Assembly: GCA_944327845.1 (NCBI GenBank)
Contig: CALVHN010000002.1
Location: forward strand, 69,326-133,325
Origin: an uncultured Bacilli bacterium
Lineage (GTDB): Bacteria > Bacillota_I > Bacilli_A > RFN20 > CAG-826
DNA length: 64,000 nucleotides
Direction of reading: 5' to 3'
Shown: positions 47,795 to 56,944 of the stretch, in pieces
Numbering within the stretch: the stretch's first letter is position 1
How the letters are laid out: each line of letters begins with the position of its first letter
Program-made: the position numbers and the translations under genes
The notes under the pieces: model-generated
What the model was told of the DNA's origin: nothing
What the model saw: the letters and a program-made list of their open reading frames with translations, nothing else
Databases searched by the model: none

Positions 47795-49340
47795 ATGAAA
47801 AGAAAATATTTTTTGCTTTTAGCTTTACCATTATTATTGGTTACTTCGTGTAATAATAACCAAGATGATAATAAAAAACCAACACCTGAACCAGTTTTAT
47901 CGTTTAGTGAAGTTTATAATAAACTTTCAAAAGAATTAACTTTAAGTGGAACCGTTAAAGAAGTATTAGTTGGAGAAAATAAGGAAGAAACTCCATTAAA
48001 TGGTACTATTAAAGTTAATTTAGGTGAAAATAGTTATCATATTGAACAAACTGGAGATTGCACAGAAATTATTTCTTCTATTTATACTAATGATGAAGAA
48101 AATCGTAATTCTTTACATTATTACATTACTGAGTTAAATGAAGTAGAGTATGAAGTTATTACTGAAATGGATGAAGAACTTCAAGAAGAAGTTCCTGTAC
48201 CTTTTAAAGAATATGAAAATCCATTTAAATATGTAAAAGCAGATGTTTTTAAAGATAATGGCGATAATACATACTCTTTTGATATGAGTAAAACTGAATC
48301 TTTAAACGATCTTTACTATATGAGTGGCAATATTATCTATTTAATGATAGATGAAATGGCTGCTCAATCAATTTGAAACTAATGTTATTGAAGATTTTAC
48401 TTTTACTCGTGAGAAAAATGATTTGACTAAACTTCATATCAAAACAATTAATTTATCCGATTCTTTTGGAACAAGGTATTTTGAATATAATTTTAACATT
48501 GATTATTCTAGTGATGTCGACCATGATTATCCTCTTCCTTCGCCTTTACCACATGAAGATTATCATACGAATTTAGATAAAGCTTTTGATGCATTGAAAA
48601 ATGCAACTTATGTTGCTGAAGGTAGTGTTGACTGGGGTGGAATACTTTATCCATTTACTTATGCTATAAGTGATGATTTAGTTTATGTGTATGATGAAGA
48701 TTATGATGAGTTTGTTGCATTTATAAAATTAGATGATGGAATTCATGAAGTCAGTTCAGTTGATGGAACTTATTACTATAAACCTGATATCGTTGAAGAT
48801 GGTGAAGCTTATTGGCCAACTCAAACAATGGCGACAGAATGGTTTAATTTTGATGAAGATACAGATGAATATTTCTTAGAAGGAGACACGTCTTGCTATA
48901 ATTTCTCTAGTGGAATGATTCCTTATGCTTATTTATTTGATCCAACCGCATTTGCAGGAAGTAAATTAAATATAACTCTTGACGATAATGATATGCTAAA
49001 AACCTTAACTGTAACTGGTGGTATTGCTGAAGTAACAATTAATTTTAATTTTGATAATCCGGTATTACCTATTGATGTAAGTAAAATTACTGAAGAGCCT
49101 ACTTTATTTGAACGTTTTTTAGGAACTTATACTTTTACTGATGATGGTGCAGAAAATGTAGTTGTTGTTACAGAAAATAGTGTTACTTTTAATGGTGAAA
49201 CATGTTTAGATATTGGCGAAAATAGATATGGCGAATTAGAATTTACTTATAAAGATGAAAATTGGTCAATTAATAAAGATAATAGTACAATTTATAATAA
49301 CGATTCTGGTGCAAGCTTTGCTTTTACCTATTCTGCATAG
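47795..49340 (+). pseudogene. surface lipoprotein gene split by a one-base insertion
   Basis: ATG 47795 follows GGAGG and codes a lipoprotein signal (LLLVTSC, Cys 20) and 193 residues to TGA 48374. Coding continues one frame over to 49340. Removing one T from TTT at 48372-48374 restores a 514-residue protein (junction AAQSIETNVIEDF). The second part has several acidic, Tyr-rich segments and YPLPSPLPHEDYHTNLD. I do not recognise a family; it resembles large beta-rich surface lipoproteins. A strong hairpin terminator follows. Both halves have unbroken coding quality, so the change is recent or a sequence error. Confidence 0.65.
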
Positions 49341-49361
49341 TATAAATTAATTGTTGTTTTT

Positions 49362-49437
49362 AAAAAACCTTGCAAAAATCATATAAAATTCAAAAATTAG
49401 TAATTTTTATATAATGATTTATAATGCAAGGTTTTTT
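49362..49437 (+). terminator. long hairpin after the split lipoprotein gene
   Basis: AAAAAACCTTGCA (49362-49374) and TGCAAGGTTTTTT (49425-49437) are perfect 13-bp arms; inner ATCAT/ATGAT pairs extend the stem. The trailing T-run fits a terminator before the phosphate locus. Confidence 0.8.
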
Positions 49438-49456
49438 GTTTACTTAAATTTAACCT

Positions 49457-49493
49457 TTTACATATTCTTTACAAATCTTTACTTAATTATGCT
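49457..49493 (+). promoter_or_regulatory. PHO box promoter of pstS
   Basis: Three direct repeats TTTACA (49457), TTTACA (49468), TTTACT (49478) with 5- and 4-base spacers, then 4 bases and TATGCT (49488-49493). TT(A/C/T)ACA repeats about 11 bases apart are the Gram-positive PhoP site. The identical layout recurs before pstC. Confidence 0.75.
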
Positions 49494-49549
49494 TTTATGG
49501 ATGGTTGATTTTGATAAATAATTTTTATGTCTTAAAGGAGATTTTAGAT

Positions 49550-50500
49550 ATGAAAAAAAGATTTATTGCTGTTTCAATATTAGCATTAGGCGTTTTAACT
49601 TTAGCAAGCTGTGGTAATACTACTTTTGATACTACAAATGCTATTAAATTATATTCCCGTGATGATAAATCTGGAACTAGAGATGGTTTCTTTACAAAAA
49701 TTGGTTATGAGGATGCAAAATCAGATAATTCTTTATTAAAATCAACGGTTTCTATTGTTGCAAATAATGGTGCGATGATTACCAGTGTTGCAAATGATCC
49801 TTATGGAATTGGTTATATTTCTTTATCAACACTTGAAAGTAATGACAAAATTAAAGGATTAAAGTATGAAGGTATTGCTCCTTCTGAAGCAAATGTTTTA
49901 AGTGGAGATTATCAATTAACAAGAAACTTCAATTATATTATTAGAAGTGAATATGCTGATTCAAAAGTTGGTGATATAGTCAAAGCTTTTGTTGCATATA
50001 TGAATACTAGAGAAGGTAAAACAATTATGCAAAATGAAGCTGGAATTTTAACAATTAGTAATACAGATCCTTCTTGGAATGATATTAAAGCTAACTATCC
50101 AATTGTTAATGATGCTACATTAAGTTTACAAGTTAAAGTCGGTGGATCAACTTCTGTTAGTGGAATGAGTGAAGCATTAACTGATGCTTTTACTGGTTTA
50201 CTTGCAAGTGATAATGTAACCTTCAACCATAATCATACTGGAAGTGGTGATGCTTATAAAAATACACAAGGTTCAGGAAAAGATTCTGCTACATCACTTG
50301 ATATTGGTTTCTTAAGTAGAGAAATTGAATTAACTGGTGATGAAAAAGCTGCTGCTAATACATATGGAAAAATGTGTACCGATGCAATTGTTGCTGTAGT
50401 TAATGTTGCTAATCCTTATTCCGATACAACTGCTAAAGATTTAGTTTCTATGTATAGTGTTACTGGAGCAGGAAAAGTCTGGAGCGATTTCGTTAAGTAA
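49550..50500 (+). CDS. pstS: phosphate-binding lipoprotein
   Basis: A 316-residue phosphate-binding protein. ATG 49550 is chosen for its AAAGGAG site (49534-49540) and a clean lipobox (LTLASC, Cys 21). Typical phosphate-loop residues are in SRDDKSGTRDGF near 32-43, and SGSGDAYKNTQGSGKDS near 223-239 is the second loop. It delivers phosphate to PstCAB. It heads the phosphate locus behind a PHO box. Confidence 0.93.
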   Translation: MKKRFIAVSILALGVLTLASCGNTTFDTTNAIKLYSRDDKSGTRDGFFTKIGYEDAKSDNSLLKSTVSIVANNGAMITSVANDPYGIGYISLSTLESNDKIKGLKYEGIAPSEANVLSGDYQLTRNFNYIIRSEYADSKVGDIVKAFVAYMNTREGKTIMQNEAGILTISNTDPSWNDIKANYPIVNDATLSLQVKVGGSTSVSGMSEALTDAFTGLLASDNVTFNHNHTGSGDAYKNTQGSGKDSATSLDIGFLSREIELTGDEKAAANTYGKMCTDAIVAVVNVANPYSDTTAKDLVSMYSVTGAGKVWSDFVK

Positions 50501-50503
50501 TTC

Positions 50504-50540
50504 TTTACAAAATCTTTACATATATTTACTCTCATATGAT
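50504..50540 (+). promoter_or_regulatory. second PHO box promoter, between pstS and pstC
   Basis: TTTACA (50504), TTTACA (50515), TTTACT (50525) and TATGAT (50535-50540), with exactly the spacers seen before pstS (5, 4 and 4 bases). It would give pstCAB-phoU-phoPR their own phosphate-regulated start. Confidence 0.72.
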
Positions 50541-50574
50541 ATTTACAAATAACTAAAGTTTGTAAATTATTTGT

Positions 50575-51618
50575 ATGAAATGTATAGACGAAAGTCAAAT
50601 ATTGAAAAATTCAAAAAGGAAGTCAACTATTGATAAAGTTGTCGGCTTCCTTTTTTTATTTGTTACTTTAATTTGTGCAAGTATAATCATTTTTACAATA
50701 GTATTAATTGCATATCAAGGTATATTACCTTTTATCAAGGAATATCCTGCTTCTGGAAATCAAGTTTCAACCGCTAATTTAGGTATATTTTTAACTGGAT
50801 TATCTTGGTCAAGCTCAGGATATGGGGCGTTCTTTTTAGTTATTAATACACTTTATGTTGTTTTATTAAGTGCAATAATTTCAATTCCAGCATCAATTTT
50901 AACTGCTTTATTTGTTGTTAAAATTGCCCCTAAAGTTGTTGGAGAAATTTTCCAAAGTGGAATTGAAATGCTTGCAAGCGTTCCTAGTGTTATTTTTGGT
51001 TTATTTGGTCAAGGTGTAATCTGTCCAATTATTAGAGATTTTGCTTTTGGAATAGGATTACAAACAAGTGGTGGAACTTCAGTTTTAAGTGGTGCGATAG
51101 TTTTAGCGATGATGTCTATTCCGACAATTACACTTGTTACTATTACATCATTAAGATCTGTTCCAAAAACTTATATTGAAGGTAGCTTAGCGCTTGGAGC
51201 AACAAAAAGTGAAACTAACTTTAAAGTTGTTTTAAAAGGTGCGACTAGTGGAATAATTAGTGGAATAATTTTAGGATTAGGTAGAGCATTAGGTGAAGCA
51301 ACAGCAGTAAGTTTAGTTATTGGTAATGCGGTTAGTGGTCCTACATTTAATATTTTTGATATCGGTTCAACTTTAACTTCAATTATGCTTATGGGAATTG
51401 GTGAATCTACCGGATTAGGATATGATATTAGGTTTAGTTTAGGTATCATGTTAATGGTAATTATTGTTCTTACTAATTTAATTTTAAATTATGTTAAAAA
51501 TAGAGTAACAAATCCTTTTAAAAAGCCTTCAAAAATTTTAAATGCTTGCAAAACCCTTATTATTTATATAAAAACTTATTTTAAAAAGGACAAAGATAAT
51601 GAAGAAAGTAGTAAATAA
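50575..51618 (+). CDS. pstC: phosphate importer permease PstC
   Basis: A 347-residue permease with about six helices, the first near 26-50. The coupling region is YIEGSLALGATKSETNFKVV near 201-220, and PSVIFGLFGQGV near 138-149 is typical of PstC. ATG 50575 has no ribosome site, and the only other in-frame start-like codon nearby is TTG 50602. A terminator-like hairpin lies inside codons 13-28. It overlaps pstA by 20 bases. Confidence 0.92.
   Translation: MKCIDESQILKNSKRKSTIDKVVGFLFLFVTLICASIIIFTIVLIAYQGILPFIKEYPASGNQVSTANLGIFLTGLSWSSSGYGAFFLVINTLYVVLLSAIISIPASILTALFVVKIAPKVVGEIFQSGIEMLASVPSVIFGLFGQGVICPIIRDFAFGIGLQTSGGTSVLSGAIVLAMMSIPTITLVTITSLRSVPKTYIEGSLALGATKSETNFKVVLKGATSGIISGIILGLGRALGEATAVSLVIGNAVSGPTFNIFDIGSTLTSIMLMGIGESTGLGYDIRFSLGIMLMVIIVLTNLILNYVKNRVTNPFKKPSKILNACKTLIIYIKTYFKKDKDNEESSK
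50613..50657 (+). terminator. terminator-like hairpin inside the pstC frame
   Basis: AAAAAGGAAG (50613-50622) pairs with CTTCCTTTTT (50646-50655). An upper stem CAACT/AGTTG and an 8-base loop complete it; the right arm runs into T7. It has all parts of an intrinsic terminator yet lies within the coding region whichever start is used. Confidence 0.6.
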
Positions 51619-52861
51619 TAGCGAAATTAATTCTAGTCAAATAATGTCCAAAAAAAGAACAGTAAAGGACATTTTAAGAAATGTTTCAACTTTAGTTTTT
51701 TCAATATTAACATTAGGAATTTTAATTTGGATTATTATTTATATTTTTGTAACTGGTGCTCCAAATTTAAGCTGGAGTTTTATTACAAGTGATTATAATG
51801 AAACAAGTGTATCTTTAAGAAGTGAAAGTGATTTTACTTTCGATGGTCGTGATTTTACTTTTGAAGATCCAAATGGTTTTAAAAGTGAAAGATGGGGAGT
51901 AAGCTTTATTGATGGAAAGAATAATTTAGGAGAAGATGTTATATTCTTTAATGAAATATGTGAAAATTCATATTTTTATGAATTAATTGATTATTCTACT
52001 AATGAAGTATTTTTAGATTATAGCGATCAATATGTTTATTCTATAAATTTAATGCTTGATGATGGAACATATCAAATTGTTAATGGTAATAGATATTCAG
52101 CAGAAGAACTTGTTTCTTATTTAGATCAAGCTTATTTAATCGATAATTTAAATATTATGACGGTAGGAGGCGGAATTAGAGGAAGTATTTTAACTACTTT
52201 AGCTTTAATTGGTGTGACTTTAATTATCGCTTTACCAATAGGAATAATTGGTGCAATTTATTTAGCATTATTTGCTAAGAAAAATAAAATAACTATGGTT
52301 TTACGTAGTTTAATTGATATGACTAGCGCGATTCCTTCGATTATTTTTGGTTTTATTGGAGTAATTATTTTTATTCCATTTGTGAATTCTATCACTGGAA
52401 GTAGCGGAGGTAGTATTCTTTCTGGTGCTTTTACTTTAGCAATAATGTTAATTCCAACAATTGTTAAAACAACAGAAGAAAGTATTTTAGCTTTACCAAA
52501 AGGTTATATGGATTCAAGTTTAGCATTAGGTGCAAGTAGAACCGAAACTGTTTTTAAAGTAATTTTACCTAATGCAGTCCCTGGAATTATTACTTCAGCT
52601 ATTTTATCAATTGGCCGTATAATTGGAGAAAGTGCAGCTTTAGTATTTGCAATTGGGGCAAGTATTCAAGATAATGTTTCTTTAACTAATTCATCAACTT
52701 CACTTGCTGTCCATATTTGGGTTTTATTATCTCATGAAAATCCAAATTATGATGCAGCTTGTGCAATTTCAATTATTATATTAATAATAGTTTTAATATT
52801 ATCTTTATTAACAAAACTTATTAGTTATTTACATGAAAGAAAACTTAAAAGGAGTAGATAA
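51599..52861 (+). CDS. pstA: phosphate importer permease PstA with ~130-residue outer domain
   Basis: A 420-residue permease; PstA is usually near 290. Helix 1 is at about 33-53. Then about 130 polar residues (55-187, with several Tyr and Asp) precede the usual core, which begins [12 protein letters not shown] near 191. The coupling motif is [20 protein letters not shown] near 302-321, and [13 protein letters not shown] near 246-258 is typical. The inserted loop lies outside the membrane, where PstS docks. Translation is coupled to pstC by a 20-base overlap. Confidence 0.9.
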   Translation: MKKVVNNSEINSSQIMSKKRTVKDILRNVSTLVFSILTLGILIWIIIYIFVTGAPNLSWSFITSDYNETSVSLRSESDFTFDGRDFTFEDPNGFKSERWGVSFIDGKNNLGEDVIFFNEICENSYFYELIDYSTNEVFLDYSDQYVYSINLMLDDGTYQIVNGNRYSAEELVSYLDQAYLIDNLNIMTVGGGIRGSILTTLALIGVTLIIALPIGIIGAIYLALFAKKNKITMVLRSLIDMTSAIPSIIFGFIGVIIFIPFVNSITGSSGGSILSGAFTLAIMLIPTIVKTTEESILALPKGYMDSSLALGASRTETVFKVILPNAVPGIITSAILSIGRIIGESAALVFAIGASIQDNVSLTNSSTSLAVHIWVLLSHENPNYDAACAISIIILIIVLILSLLTKLISYLHERKLKRSR

Positions 52862-52863
52862 AT

Positions 52864-53619
52864 ATGAATGAAGAAGTAATTTTTAGTGTTAAAAATTTAT
52901 CTTTATATTATGGTGAGAAAAAAGCTTTAAATGATATCTCTATTGATATTTATAAAAATAAAGTCACAGCTTTTATTGGACCTTCTGGATGTGGAAAATC
53001 TACTTTTTTAAGATGTTTTAATCGTATGAATGATTTAATTGAAAATTGCCGAGTAGAAGGTGAAATATTGTATAAAAATGAAAATATTTTAAAAGTTAAT
53101 CCAATATATTTAAGAACAAAAGTTGGAATGGTCTTTCAGCAACCTAATCCATTCCCAATGTCAATTTTTAATAATGTTACTTATGGTTTAAAATGCCAAG
53201 GAGTAAGAAAAAAAGACGAATTAAAAGAAATTTGTATTGAATCTCTTACTAAAAGTGCTTTATACGAAGAAGTGAAAGATCGTTTAAAAGATAATGCTTT
53301 AGCTTTAAGTGGAGGGCAACAACAGAGATTATGCATTGCTCGTTGTATCGCTTTATCTCCAGATGTAATCTTAATGGATGAGCCAACTTCCGCTTTAGAT
53401 CCAATTGCAACAAGTAAAATTGAAGAATTAATACGTGAATTAAAAAAGGATTATACTATTGTTATAGTTACTCACAATATGCAACAAGCAACAAGAATTA
53501 GCGATTATACTGCATTCTTTATGCTCGGAGATTTAGTAGAATATAATACAACCGATGAATTCTTCTCTCATCCAAAAGATAAAAGAAGTGATGATTATAT
53601 TAGTGGTAAGTTTAGTTAA
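52864..53619 (+). CDS. pstB: phosphate importer ATPase PstB
   Basis: A 251-residue ATPase of normal length. Walker A is [10 protein letters not shown] near 39-48, then [10 protein letters not shown], a PstB hallmark; [15 protein letters not shown] near 98-112, signature [14 protein letters not shown], Walker [12 protein letters not shown], and [10 protein letters not shown]. Ribosome site AAAAGGAG, 2 bases after pstA. Confidence 0.96.
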   Translation: MNEEVIFSVKNLSLYYGEKKALNDISIDIYKNKVTAFIGPSGCGKSTFLRCFNRMNDLIENCRVEGEILYKNENILKVNPIYLRTKVGMVFQQPNPFPMSIFNNVTYGLKCQGVRKKDELKEICIESLTKSALYEEVKDRLKDNALALSGGQQQRLCIARCIALSPDVILMDEPTSALDPIATSKIEELIRELKKDYTIVIVTHNMQQATRISDYTAFFMLGDLVEYNTTDEFFSHPKDKRSDDYISGKFS

Positions 53620-53633
53620 TAAGGAGTTTAATT

Positions 53634-54269
53634 ATGATTTATAAAGAGGAGTTAATTAATGATTTAAAAGTTAAAAGTGTTCAAATGATAGAATTAACTT
53701 TTAAAGCAGTCAAAAATTCGATTAAAAGTTTAAAAAAAGTCGATATTGAAAAAGTAAATGATGATGAAATTGATAAACTTTATGTTGATGTTGAAGAGCA
53801 AGCTTTAAAAATTCTTTTAAAAGAAAGAACTTACTCAAAAGATTTAAGAATTGTAACTGGTATTTTAAAGTTAGTTGATGACATTGAAAGAATAGGAGAT
53901 CATGCTGAAGATTTAGCTTGGTGTAGTTCTAAACTTACTTTAGTTGAAAAACATGTTGAAATTAATTCTTTAAATGAATTATGTGATGAAGTTTTATCAA
54001 AAATTGATTTAACTTTAGAAAGTTATTTAAATGAAGATAGTGAGTTAGCTAATAAAAACATTGAGCTTGATGATAATGTTGATGATTTATATTTAAAAGT
54101 TTTAGATGAGCTAGAAATTATTAAAGATAAAGAATCTAATTATAATTTAATTATTTATTCAACATTAATTGCAAAATATTTAGAAAGAATCGCTGATCAT
54201 TTAGTAAATATTAATGAATGGATTATTTATATTAAAAATGGTTATTATAAAGGTCGTACTATTATATAA
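53634..54269 (+). CDS. phoU: phosphate uptake regulator PhoU
   Basis: A 211-residue all-helical protein with the PhoU two-fold repeat: DDIERIGDHAEDLAW near 82-96 and AKYLERIADHLVNINEW near 181-197, each with the metal-binding E-R-x-x-D-H pattern. It links PstB to PhoR and damps phosphate uptake. Ribosome site AAGGAG, between pstB and phoP. Confidence 0.95.
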   Translation: MIYKEELINDLKVKSVQMIELTFKAVKNSIKSLKKVDIEKVNDDEIDKLYVDVEEQALKILLKERTYSKDLRIVTGILKLVDDIERIGDHAEDLAWCSSKLTLVEKHVEINSLNELCDEVLSKIDLTLESYLNEDSELANKNIELDDNVDDLYLKVLDELEIIKDKESNYNLIIYSTLIAKYLERIADHLVNINEWIIYIKNGYYKGRTII

Positions 54270-54277
54270 TTAAAAAT

Positions 54278-54940
54278 ATGAAAAAATTAATCTATTCAAT
54301 TGAGGATGATAAAGATATTGCTTATATCATAAATAAAGCATTAACTTCAAGCGGATATGAAGTTAAGTCTTTTAGTGATGGTGAATCTTTTTTTGATGAA
54401 TTTAATAAAAAAGAACCAGACTTAATTTTATTAGATATGATGCTTCCTAAAATTCAAGGGAGCGAAATTTTAAAATATATTCGTCAAAATAAAAAATACG
54501 ATGATATCGATATAATTATTATTAGTGCTAATAAATTATTAAGTGATAAAATTGATGGACTAAATTTAGGTGCAGATGATTATATTGAAAAACCTTTTGA
54601 AATTTTAGAATTAATTAGTCGAGTAAATGCACGTTTTAGAAAAAGTAAAAATCATATTTATCAAATCGGAAATTTAAAGGTTGATGAAGAAAAACGTATA
54701 GTTTTGCTCGGTGAAGAGAACTTAAAGTTTACTAATAGTGAATTTGATATTCTACTTGCTTTAATTAAAGCTGAAGGGAAGGTTGTAAGTCGAGAATCTT
54801 TGATGGGCATATTATGGGGAAATGAATCAAATTATGAATCTCGAATCATTGATATGCATATTACATCAATTAGAAAAAAAGTTAAAAATAAAGATTTAAT
54901 TTTAACAATTCATGGACATGGTTATCGTATAAATGAATAA
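54278..54940 (+). CDS. phoP: phosphate response regulator, PhoP/PhoB type
   Basis: A 220-residue OmpR-family regulator. The receiver domain has acidic residues EDD at 9-11, the phosphorylated Asp D53 (LILLDMMLP), and Lys in EKPFE near 105. The C-terminal winged helix contains FTNSEFDILLALI and SRIIDMHITSIRKKV. It overlaps phoR by 8 bases. By position it is the regulator of the two PHO boxes in this window. Confidence 0.93.
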   Translation: MKKLIYSIEDDKDIAYIINKALTSSGYEVKSFSDGESFFDEFNKKEPDLILLDMMLPKIQGSEILKYIRQNKKYDDIDIIIISANKLLSDKIDGLNLGADDYIEKPFEILELISRVNARFRKSKNHIYQIGNLKVDEEKRIVLLGEENLKFTNSEFDILLALIKAEGKVVSRESLMGILWGNESNYESRIIDMHITSIRKKVKNKDLILTIHGHGYRINE

Positions 54941-56573
54941 AAAGAAGTTAGTTTTGCAAGGTTTTTTATTCTTTTTAGCTAGTTTAACGATTTTTCTTTG
55001 TTCAATTTTTGTTTTAAATAATATTACTTTGAATGAAGCAAATAATAATTTAAATAATTATTATCAAATTACTTCTAAACTTTATAATGATAATGAAAAT
55101 TATAATGAAATTGTAAATATCTTTAATGATAATAAAGATATCCATGTAACAATTTTAAATAATGATTTAAAAGTTGTTTATGATAATTTTTTAAATACTA
55201 CGATAAGTGAAAAAGAATCTTTAAACATTAAATCTCACATTAATAAAGATACATATTGTGAGGTTAATTTAAAGAATAATGAAGAATATTTATATTTAGT
55301 TAAAAATAAAAATATTAATAATTCAATAATTCGAGTTGGAATTAAAAAATCATATGTTTTCCAATATAATTTATTGATAAGTATCTTAGGTCTAGTTATT
55401 TTAGTTGCTTTAAATATTGGATTTATTTTATATATTTACTTTAAAGCAAATAAGAATATTAAAATAATTAATAATGAAATTAATAGCTTAAATAAATTTT
55501 TAGGAAATAATGAAAATATTAATAACTTAAGTATTGTTGATACATTAAAAGAAACTAATTTGCTAATTGAAGAAAAAATTAAAGAAGTTAATAGTGAGAA
55601 GGAAAAATATGAATATATTTTAAATAATATTTCAGAAGGTTTTATTGCTATTAATTCAAATTTTGAAATAAAAGTTATTAATAATTCAGCTTTAAAAATG
55701 TTTAAAAAAGAAGTAAAAAGCGTGCTAAATAAACATATTTCTTATTTATTTGATACATCTTTGCTTTTAAAAAAAATAAGTGGATTAAAAGATAAAATAG
55801 TTTATGAAGAAGAGATTAATGATTCATATTATCAATTTGAAATTAATAAAATTAATTTTAATGAAAATAATATTTACTCTATTTTAATTATCGATTTAAG
55901 TGAAGAAAAAAATTCTAATCAAATGAAAAAACAATTCTTTTTAAATGCTTCACATGAATTAAAATCTCCTCTTACTTCAATTATTGGATATTCTGAATTG
56001 ATCAGTGAAGGATTAGTAAGAGATGAAGAAATTATCCAAATAAGTAAAAAGACTTTAAAAGAAGCTCGTAGAATGAAAAATATTGTTTTAGATATGCTTG
56101 AATTATCTAAACTTGAATCTAATGAATCTAAGCTTCAAGAAAATATTAATTTAAAGGAAATAATTGATTCTTCAATAGAATTATTGGAATATCAAATAAA
56201 TAAAAAAGAGATAAATATTATTAAAGATGTTAGTGATTATAATATTTATGCAAATAAAGAAGATATAAATAAATTAGTTTCAAATATTTTATCAAATGCT
56301 GTTAATTATAATGTTCAAAAAGGAAATATTTGGGTTACTTTAAAGAATAATAAATTAACTATTAAAGATAGTGGTATTGGTATTTCAAAAGAAGATTTAC
56401 CACGTATTTTTGAAAGATTTTATCGAGTTGATCAAGGAAGAAGTAAAGAAAATAGTGGAACAGGATTAGGATTAGCTATTGTTAAACATATTTGTTTAAA
56501 TTATGGCTATCAAATATCTGTTGATTCTAAATTAAATAGTGGAACTACGTTTAAAATAATTTTTAAAAAATGA
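54933..56573 (+). CDS. phoR: phosphate sensor histidine kinase, PhoR type
   Basis: A 546-residue membrane kinase. Helices at 9-31 and 146-170 frame an outer domain of about 115 residues; a PAS-like domain lies near 225-322. The phospho-accepting His is H341 in ASHELKSPLTSIIGYSEL; the ATP lid has SNILSNAVNYN, KDSGIGIS, IFERFYRVD and GTGLGLAIVK. It ends in TGA, one of the very few in the window; downstream the frame would run only 8 more codons. Confidence 0.93.
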   Translation: MNKKKLVLQGFLFFLASLTIFLCSIFVLNNITLNEANNNLNNYYQITSKLYNDNENYNEIVNIFNDNKDIHVTILNNDLKVVYDNFLNTTISEKESLNIKSHINKDTYCEVNLKNNEEYLYLVKNKNINNSIIRVGIKKSYVFQYNLLISILGLVILVALNIGFILYIYFKANKNIKIINNEINSLNKFLGNNENINNLSIVDTLKETNLLIEEKIKEVNSEKEKYEYILNNISEGFIAINSNFEIKVINNSALKMFKKEVKSVLNKHISYLFDTSLLLKKISGLKDKIVYEEEINDSYYQFEINKINFNENNIYSILIIDLSEEKNSNQMKKQFFLNASHELKSPLTSIIGYSELISEGLVRDEEIIQISKKTLKEARRMKNIVLDMLELSKLESNESKLQENINLKEIIDSSIELLEYQINKKEINIIKDVSDYNIYANKEDINKLVSNILSNAVNYNVQKGNIWVTLKNNKLTIKDSGIGISKEDLPRIFERFYRVDQGRSKENSGTGLGLAIVKHICLNYGYQISVDSKLNSGTTFKIIFKK

Positions 56574-56645
56574 TGATATTTTAAATACTTATTTTAAAAT
56601 TAATGATAAAATTAAGAAAAATATATCTTTAGGAGGTAATATAAT

Positions 56646-56942
56646 ATGGCTGAAAAAGATAAGGTAAATACTAAAGTAGAAGAAGAAGAAGAAGAAACTG
56701 AAGATGAGATTTTAACTCCTTCAAATAAAAAAGCTGATTTTACTAAGGTTTATCACGTTAATAAAAGAGCTAGTGATAAAAAATGGACTATTAAATTTGC
56801 TGGTGGAGAAAAAGTTATTAAATTATGTGATACAAAACCTGAAGCCATCGCTTATGCTAAAAGTTTAGCTGAAAAGCAAGATGGTGTCGTTTTAGTTCAT
56901 GCTTCAAAAGGAAAACAGAAAGGAAAAATTCAAAAGAAATAG
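56646..56942 (+). CDS. DUF2188-like small protein
   Basis: A 98-residue cytoplasmic protein. A Glu-rich N-terminal tail (about 12-24) precedes a small domain, YHVNKRASDKKWTIKFAGG, then KPEAIAYAKSLAEKQDG and VVLVHASKG, the pattern of DUF2188. The Lys-rich C terminus could contact nucleic acid. AGGAGG site. Stop is 2 bases before lemA. Confidence 0.75.
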   Translation: MAEKDKVNTKVEEEEEETEDEILTPSNKKADFTKVYHVNKRASDKKWTIKFAGGEKVIKLCDTKPEAIAYAKSLAEKQDGVVLVHASKGKQKGKIQKK

Positions 56943-56944
56943 TT

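Noticed and set aside
48372-48374. Programmed ribosomal frameshift in the split lipoprotein gene
   Set aside because: The shift site lacks a slippery heptamer or a clear downstream structure, and the gene class gives no reason for it; a plain one-base insertion is simpler.
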